Source of the DNA: Sphingobacterium sp. LZ7M1
Lineage (GTDB): Bacteria; Bacteroidota; Bacteroidia; Sphingobacteriales; Sphingobacteriaceae
NCBI RefSeq assembly: GCF_024296865.1
Contig: NZ_CP101134.1
Coordinates: forward strand, 2,108,001-2,172,000
Length of the DNA: 64,000 bases
Direction of reading: 5' to 3'
Below the pieces are notes generated by a model. The model had not been told where the DNA came from. It searched no databases and worked only from the letters and a program-made list of their open reading frames with translations. Below, piece after piece: positions 59,403 to 64,000 of this stretch (position 1 is its first letter; each line of letters opens with the position of its first letter). Made by a program: the position numbers and the translations under genes.

Positions 59403-62400
59403 CTAAAAAGTTAGGTTTAATCCCACATTGATAACTCGGTTAGTAGGGTATTGGATTCCAGACTCGGATGTGATTTCTGGGTCTATTTTCATCTCACCCA
59501 AATTATCGATGCTGAATACGTTCTGCATCATGGAATACACACGAATGTTCCTGAATCCCCATCGTTCTGTCATTTTACTTGGCAAAGTATAGCCTACTTG
59601 AAGGTTTCTTAATTTTAGGTAGGTCACGTTCATGACCCAAAAGTCACTATGCCAATAGTTACTGTGGTTTTGGTTACCTCTGATCAATGTCGGGAACTTA
59701 CCGGGAATCAGGTCGCTGTTTGGATCTGTGATGTCGCTCAACATCCATTGGTTTTCCATGTAATACCCAGCGTTGTTACCTCCATCATGAAATGGCAGCA
59801 TACCTTCCCAGTTTGCGCGGTAAGAAGCGAATGATGCACCGGTAAAATCCGCAGCAAGGTCGAATCCCTTGTATCCAAGACCAAGGTTAACGGCAAAGTT
59901 CAAGTAAGGTAATCCACCTTGCCTATAACCGATTGGTCGCTGATCTAGTCCATTGATAACCTTATCGCCATTGACATCATTGTATTTAATGTCACCTGGA
60001 CGAAGGCTGGTATTGCCTTGGCCATCATTGTCCACGTCATAGTTACGGATCTCATCCCAGCTTTGGAATTGTCCAAGGGACTCATAGCCCCAGTTCAAGA
60101 AGGCATAACGGTTTAGGATTGACCCTCTATATTGATCCCAAGCATTTCCAAATCTTGGTTTATATTGTTCACCATCAATCTGTCTGGCAAATGTGAAGTT
60201 ACCTCCAATATTATATCTGAAGTCCTGTAGGGTGCTACTCCACATTATACTACCATCCATACCACGGTGGATATCAGAATTCAGGTTTTCATAGGGCAAG
60301 CCAAAGCCCACTTCAGTAGGTAACAGCACATCATATCTAGAGGCTGGTAAACCAGTTCTTTTGCGGTTAAAGTAATCTAATGAACCTGATAATTTACCGC
60401 CGAATAAGGCAAAGTCAACCCCCACATCGAAGGTATTTGCTCTGATCCATGATAGGGTAGTCACAGGTAATCCGCGAGGCTGTGCACCCACCACATAGTT
60501 TCCATTGATCACGGAACCACCTTGTTTGTAGGTGTATCCTGGCATAAAGCCAAAGGCGAAATAGTTCCAAGGGTCTAGGTTGTCATCTCCCAAAACACCA
60601 TAAGATGCACGCACCTTGAAATCGGTGAATTTGGAGCCGAAATTAGATTCTTTCCAGAAATTCTCTTGTGAAATCCTCCAACCTGCAGAAACTGATGGAA
60701 ATAAACCCCAACGGTTGTTTTCTGGGAACTTCCAAGAACCATCATAACGTGCCGATAATTCCAAGAGATATTTTTGGGCAAAATCATAGTTGATACGACC
60801 TGCGAAACCTGCTCTAGCTTGCGTGTCATTACCGAAATCATCAAATTGGTCCATCGTTTGGAAATACATCAATGATAGTGCATTTGAAGCAGGTCTATCA
60901 TGCGCCCAGAATCTTGGGGTATCTCTTTGAATGGCCTCGGCAGCAAATACACCGGCAATGGTATGTTCTCCAAATGTGCGGTTATAGTTCAAGGTTCCCT
61001 GATAGCTTAATTCTTCGATCATTCGGATATCACGCTCGCGCCAAGGATTGTCCATGCTGAAGACCACTGGATAGGTATCGGTCGCTTCATCATAACCATA
61101 AAGCTTATAGGTATATTCTTGGTTATCCATCCAGCGGTTCGCTAGATAATAGCCCATTAAACCAGTCAATTTCAAATGTTCATTGATTTTGTATTCTGCA
61201 TTGAAATTCAATTGCATCACACGCCATGTATCCCTAAACTCACCAGAAAGATCATAATTCAACATCGCGAAGTTTGTTTCGGTGTTGGCAGCTGTCCTTG
61301 CTGGGTACAATGGGTTATCATTGGCATATGGTCTTGCGGTAGGTAAGTTTCTATAGATTGCAAACAAAGCTTGCCAAGTATCATCACCACCCGGTACACC
61401 TGGTTGTCTACGTTTCTCTATACGACCATTCAAGTTACCGCCGATCTTTAATCTTTCCGATACATTGGCCTCTAGGTTCAATTGAACATTGGTCCTTTTG
61501 AAACCACCATAATTTCTGATGATAGATTGCTGGTCTAAGTGGCCGGCACTTAAGTAGTAGTTGATTTTTTCAGAACCACCTGATACGCTTCCGGAAAGGT
61601 ATTTTTGTGGGCTTGTTTCCAAGATATAGTCATACCAGTCCCAAGGCCGGTATCCTTTCTCCGTTCCTTGTTCCCATTTCGCTAGATCATCTGGCGTGTA
61701 CTGTGGGTTGGGGATGCCCAAGATGGCGTCAGATTGAATATAACTTTTTACATAGGTAGCTGCACTTGCAGGTCTAGGGAATCTAAACATGCTCTGCCAG
61801 CCATAATATGAATTGATATTGAATTCATTTTTATCACCGCGAGATCCTTTTTTCGTCGTTACCACGACAACTCCGTTCGCAGCTCGCACACCATAAATGG
61901 CGGCAGAAGCATCTTTTAGAACAGAGATACTCTCGATGTCATTAAAGTCTAGGTTGTTGAATTGTCCTTCATCTTTCTGGACCCCATCGATAACATAAAG
62001 TGGAGTTCCCATGTTACGGATATTGATACTGGTTGATGCACCAGGACGACCATCTGGCATCCGGCTGTTTACACCGGCGATCTTTCCGACCATGGCTCCC
62101 GAAGTAGTGGCAGCAACCGACCTTGCGATATCTTTAGAAGTTACCGTTGAAATAGCTCCGGTTAATGATTCTTTCTTCTGTGTACCGTAACCAACAACAA
62201 CGATCTCCTCCAGGTTATCATCTGAACCCTGTAAGCTGATTGTCATATTGTTGCTCGCTGGAAGCTCTTGGGTAACATAGCCAATGTTTCTAAAAACAAT
62301 GGTTTCGTTAGCTGAAGTAACAGTGACGGTGAAATTTCCCTGTTCATCAGTTACGGTGCCAGCATTTGGTCTTGATTTGGGGAATACTGTTACACCTTGT

Positions 62401-62570
62401 AATGGTTCACCTTGTTGATTGCGAACAGTACCTTTTACTTCCTGTTGCTGTAATGCTGAAGCACGAAAGGTAACTGGATGAGCATGGACAAACATAGGAA
62501 CCAATGGCATCGATAAGCCCAAAAGCAATAAATACCGAATGTGCAAAGAGTTTAGATTTCTTTTTTTCAT
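59403..62570 (-). CDS. SusC/RagA-type TonB-dependent transporter
   Basis: From the ATG at 62570 (MKKRNLNSLHIRYLLLLGLS) the product is 1,055 residues; the ATG at 62603 only adds eleven residues before the signal. After the signal comes a CarboxypepD_reg-like domain (EVKGTVRNQQGEPLQGVTVF), then LEEIVVVGYGTQKKE, a plug with INIRNMGTPLYVIDGV, and a barrel ending VINVGLNLTF. It imports glycan fragments captured by SusD. It is the first gene of the PUL, driven by a promoter in the 180-bp gap shared with the divergent sensor gene. Confidence 0.95.
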   Translation of the reverse strand: MKKRNLNSLHIRYLLLLGLSMPLVPMFVHAHPVTFRASALQQQEVKGTVRNQQGEPLQGVTVFPKSRPNAGTVTDEQGNFTVTVTSANETIVFRNIGYVTQELPASNNMTISLQGSDDNLEEIVVVGYGTQKKESLTGAISTVTSKDIARSVAATTSGAMVGKIAGVNSRMPDGRPGASTSINIRNMGTPLYVIDGVQKDEGQFNNLDFNDIESISVLKDASAAIYGVRAANGVVVVTTKKGSRGDKNEFNINSYYGWQSMFRFPRPASAATYVKSYIQSDAILGIPNPQYTPDDLAKWEQGTEKGYRPWDWYDYILETSPQKYLSGSVSGGSEKINYYLSAGHLDQQSIIRNYGGFKRTNVQLNLEANVSERLKIGGNLNGRIEKRRQPGVPGGDDTWQALFAIYRNLPTARPYANDNPLYPARTAANTETNFAMLNYDLSGEFRDTWRVMQLNFNAEYKINEHLKLTGLMGYYLANRWMDNQEYTYKLYGYDEATDTYPVVFSMDNPWRERDIRMIEELSYQGTLNYNRTFGEHTIAGVFAAEAIQRDTPRFWAHDRPASNALSLMYFQTMDQFDDFGNDTQARAGFAGRINYDFAQKYLLELSARYDGSWKFPENNRWGLFPSVSAGWRISQENFWKESNFGSKFTDFKVRASYGVLGDDNLDPWNYFAFGFMPGYTYKQGGSVINGNYVVGAQPRGLPVTTLSWIRANTFDVGVDFALFGGKLSGSLDYFNRKRTGLPASRYDVLLPTEVGFGLPYENLNSDIHRGMDGSIMWSSTLQDFRYNIGGNFTFARQIDGEQYKPRFGNAWDQYRGSILNRYAFLNWGYESLGQFQSWDEIRNYDVDNDGQGNTSLRPGDIKYNDVNGDKVINGLDQRPIGYRQGGLPYLNFAVNLGLGYKGFDLAADFTGASFASYRANWEGMLPFHDGGNNAGYYMENQWMLSDITDPNSDLIPGKFPTLIRGNQNHSNYWHSDFWVMNVTYLKLRNLQVGYTLPSKMTERWGFRNIRVYSMMQNVFSIDNLGEMKIDPEITSESGIQYPTNRVINVGLNLTF

Positions 62571-62600
62571 TGGAAGATTGGTTAGTATATAATTGATACT

Positions 62601-62608
62601 CAAATTTA
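62601..62608 (-). promoter_or_regulatory. Candidate minus-7 box of the PUL operon
   Basis: TAAATTTG on the minus strand matches TAnnTTTG exactly, 30 bp upstream of susC. A minus-33 TTTG is not clear, as may fit a promoter needing an activator. Confidence 0.4.
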
Positions 62609-62750
62609 AAGAGGGGGCTTTTCATTAAATTGACTAATTATCTCAATTTATAGCCATTTTGTATCAAAGCCTGTTACAAGCAGCTTATTACAGATGCTAA
62701 GTGTTTCTTTATCGGGAAAATTGTTATTTTGTCCTTATTAAACCTATCTG

Positions 62751-64000
62751 ATGAGAAACCTGTTGATATCTGTTATGCTTCTGATTTCCTTGCTTGGCAG
62801 GGTTTGGGGACAGGTATTTAATTTTGATCATCTCAATATTACTGAAGGATTATCCAATAATGCGGTCTTGTGCAGTACCCAGGATAAAAATGGATTTCTC
62901 TGGTTTGGCACTAAGGATGGACTGAATAGGTTTGATGGGTATACCTTTAAGAAGTATTTCAGTGATATTGAAGCAAGGAATGGCCTAGCCAGCAATTATA
63001 TTACTTGCCTTTTGGTCGACCAATATAACGTCCTATGGGTTGGAACGGATAATGGACTGTATAAATTTCATGCTAATACGGAAACCTTCAAACTGGTGCC
63101 TGGCACTGAAATGAAAGAAATCATTGAGATGCAGCATGATGGAAAGGAGAATTTATGGTTCCTTTCCAGCTATAAACTCTTTAAGTTGAATTCCAAAGGA
63201 TTGGAACTTAAAGCTGAACCTCTTTTTCCTGAGATCAATGTGACTTCCTTAACAAAGAATTCAAAGAATGAGGTCTGGGCTGCTGGTCACCAAATCCTTT
63301 TCTCGGTTGATGGGAAGCACAAAATTCAATTTAAGGTAAATAAGGATAGATCCCTGAATGTAGAATCCATAGCCTTTGAAGATGATGACAAAATCTGGAT
63401 CGGTACACAACATAATGGCTTGATATCGCTGGATTTAAAGTCTAAGGTATTTGAACAGGTAATTCCTTTTGTAAAAAATGGAACCAGGTTGTTTGTTCGG
63501 GATATCAAAAAAATAAATGCCCATGAATTATGGATAGCCTCAGAATCAGGATTGGTTGTTTTAGATACCAGGGACAATGCTTGGCGAGTATTCTGCCATG
63601 AGCGAGACAATCCCTGGTCAATTTCAGATAACGCGGCGTACAGTATCCTAAAGGACCATCAAGGCGGGATTTGGATCGGGACCTATTTTGGAGGACTCAA
63701 TTACTTCCATCATAAGCACAATCTATTTGAAAGAACATTTCCGATGGAGAATCCTAATTCGATATCTGGAAATGCAGTCCGTGAAATAAGACAGGATAAA
63801 AATGGGAATCTTTGGATAGGAACCGAAGATAACGGCCTAAATTTCTGGGATAAGCGCAATAATAGTTTCATGCATTTTTCTACCAAGAACGGTCTGTCGC
63901 ATAATAATATACATGGACTGGAAATCGTAGGTGACAGCCTTTTGGTAGGAACTTTCAATAATGGTCTGGATATAATCAATATCAACAACAAGAAGATCAT
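62751..64000 (+). CDS. Hybrid two-component sensor (HTCS) of the PUL, N-terminal part
   Basis: The frame opens at ATG 62751 and stays open to the window end (416 codons). A signal peptide (RNLLISVMLLISLLGRVWG) leads into repeated two-component-regulator propeller blades. They start FNFDHLNITEGLSNNAV, then QDKNGFLWFGTKDGLNRFDGY, VLWVGTDNGLYKF, IWIGTQHNGLISL, GIWIGTYFGGLNYF and NLWIGTEDNGLNFW. This is the periplasmic sensor of hybrid systems whose C-terminus carries kinase, receiver and AraC domains; those would lie beyond the window. Placed divergently from susC, it should bind a glycan fragment and activate the PUL. Confidence 0.9.
   Translation, partial: MRNLLISVMLLISLLGRVWGQVFNFDHLNITEGLSNNAVLCSTQDKNGFLWFGTKDGLNRFDGYTFKKYFSDIEARNGLASNYITCLLVDQYNVLWVGTDNGLYKFHANTETFKLVPGTEMKEIIEMQHDGKENLWFLSSYKLFKLNSKGLELKAEPLFPEINVTSLTKNSKNEVWAAGHQILFSVDGKHKIQFKVNKDRSLNVESIAFEDDDKIWIGTQHNGLISLDLKSKVFEQVIPFVKNGTRLFVRDIKKINAHELWIASESGLVVLDTRDNAWRVFCHERDNPWSISDNAAYSILKDHQGGIWIGTYFGGLNYFHHKHNLFERTFPMENPNSISGNAVREIRQDKNGNLWIGTEDNGLNFWDKRNNSFMHFSTKNGLSHNNIHGLEIVGDSLLVGTFNNGLDIININNKKI

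Noticed and set aside
1..64000. CRISPR array, tRNA or rRNA genes, prophage
   Set aside because: No regularly spaced identical repeats, no cloverleaf or rRNA-like segments and no phage structural genes were found by eye.

Overview
The window reads as a chromosomal segment of a Bacteroidota bacterium of the Sphingobacterium/Pedobacter type. The evidence is two SusC/SusD pairs with the DEVVVVGYGTQKK-type TonB region, a DUF3823 lipoprotein, a propeller-type hybrid sensor, a fimbrillin-like lipoprotein preceded by a short ELEQGI peptide, few Shine-Dalgarno sequences, exact TAnnTTTG minus-7 boxes before several genes, and A+T-rich intergenic DNA. No rRNA, tRNA or CRISPR array was seen.

Layout. 0.2-2.4 kb: a YkvA-type protein, a secreted beta-lactamase-fold serine hydrolase and a lipoprotein. 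2.4-10.1 kb (minus strand): a long tightly packed run of small single-domain genes (SRPBCC/AHSA1, VOC/PhnB, DUF1697, DUF1801, DUF6157, RibD-C, an alpha/beta hydrolase), including a SnoaL-like gene with an in-frame stop. 10.3-14.6 kb (plus): another SRPBCC gene, a DUF1801-YdeI fusion, and a Tat-type aldo/keto reductase, a 3-hydroxyisobutyrate-dehydrogenase-like protein and a dienelactone-hydrolase-like protein in one run. 14.7-15.9 kb: non-coding, with dispersed repeats. 16-23.7 kb: a SusC/SusD pair followed by a Tat-exported phosphocholine-type phospholipase C. 23.7-27.9 kb: universal stress protein, Ca2+ P-type ATPase, secreted nuclease.

28.2-39 kb is the most interesting block. It is a complete Kdp potassium-uptake locus with non-canonical regulation. 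An NtrC-type sigma-54 response regulator takes the place expected for KdpE. Two paralogous small soluble proteins are each followed by a tiny one-helix membrane peptide, the second being KdpF. KdpA, KdpB and KdpC follow, then an outer-membrane porin, a soluble KdpD that stops after its KdpD and USP domains, and a separate HAMP-PAS histidine kinase. A plausible reading is that potassium or turgor is sensed by the split KdpD and kinase, passed to the sigma-54 activator, and answered by the ATPase plus an outer-membrane channel.

39-53 kb holds mixed single genes: a fimbrillin-like lipoprotein with its short leader-like peptide, an outer-membrane barrel protein, a DUF5106-thioredoxin lipoprotein, a G+C-rich IS110-family element with a start-codon hairpin and a candidate guide RNA, an MFS efflux pump, a methyltransferase, a TPM protein and a baeRF3 protein. 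53.5-64 kb is a polysaccharide utilization locus on the minus strand (SusC, SusD, DUF3823 lipoprotein, iduronate-2-sulfatase-like sulfatase, GH2 enzyme) with a divergent sensor regulator cut by the window end. It probably targets a sulfated, uronic-acid-type glycan.
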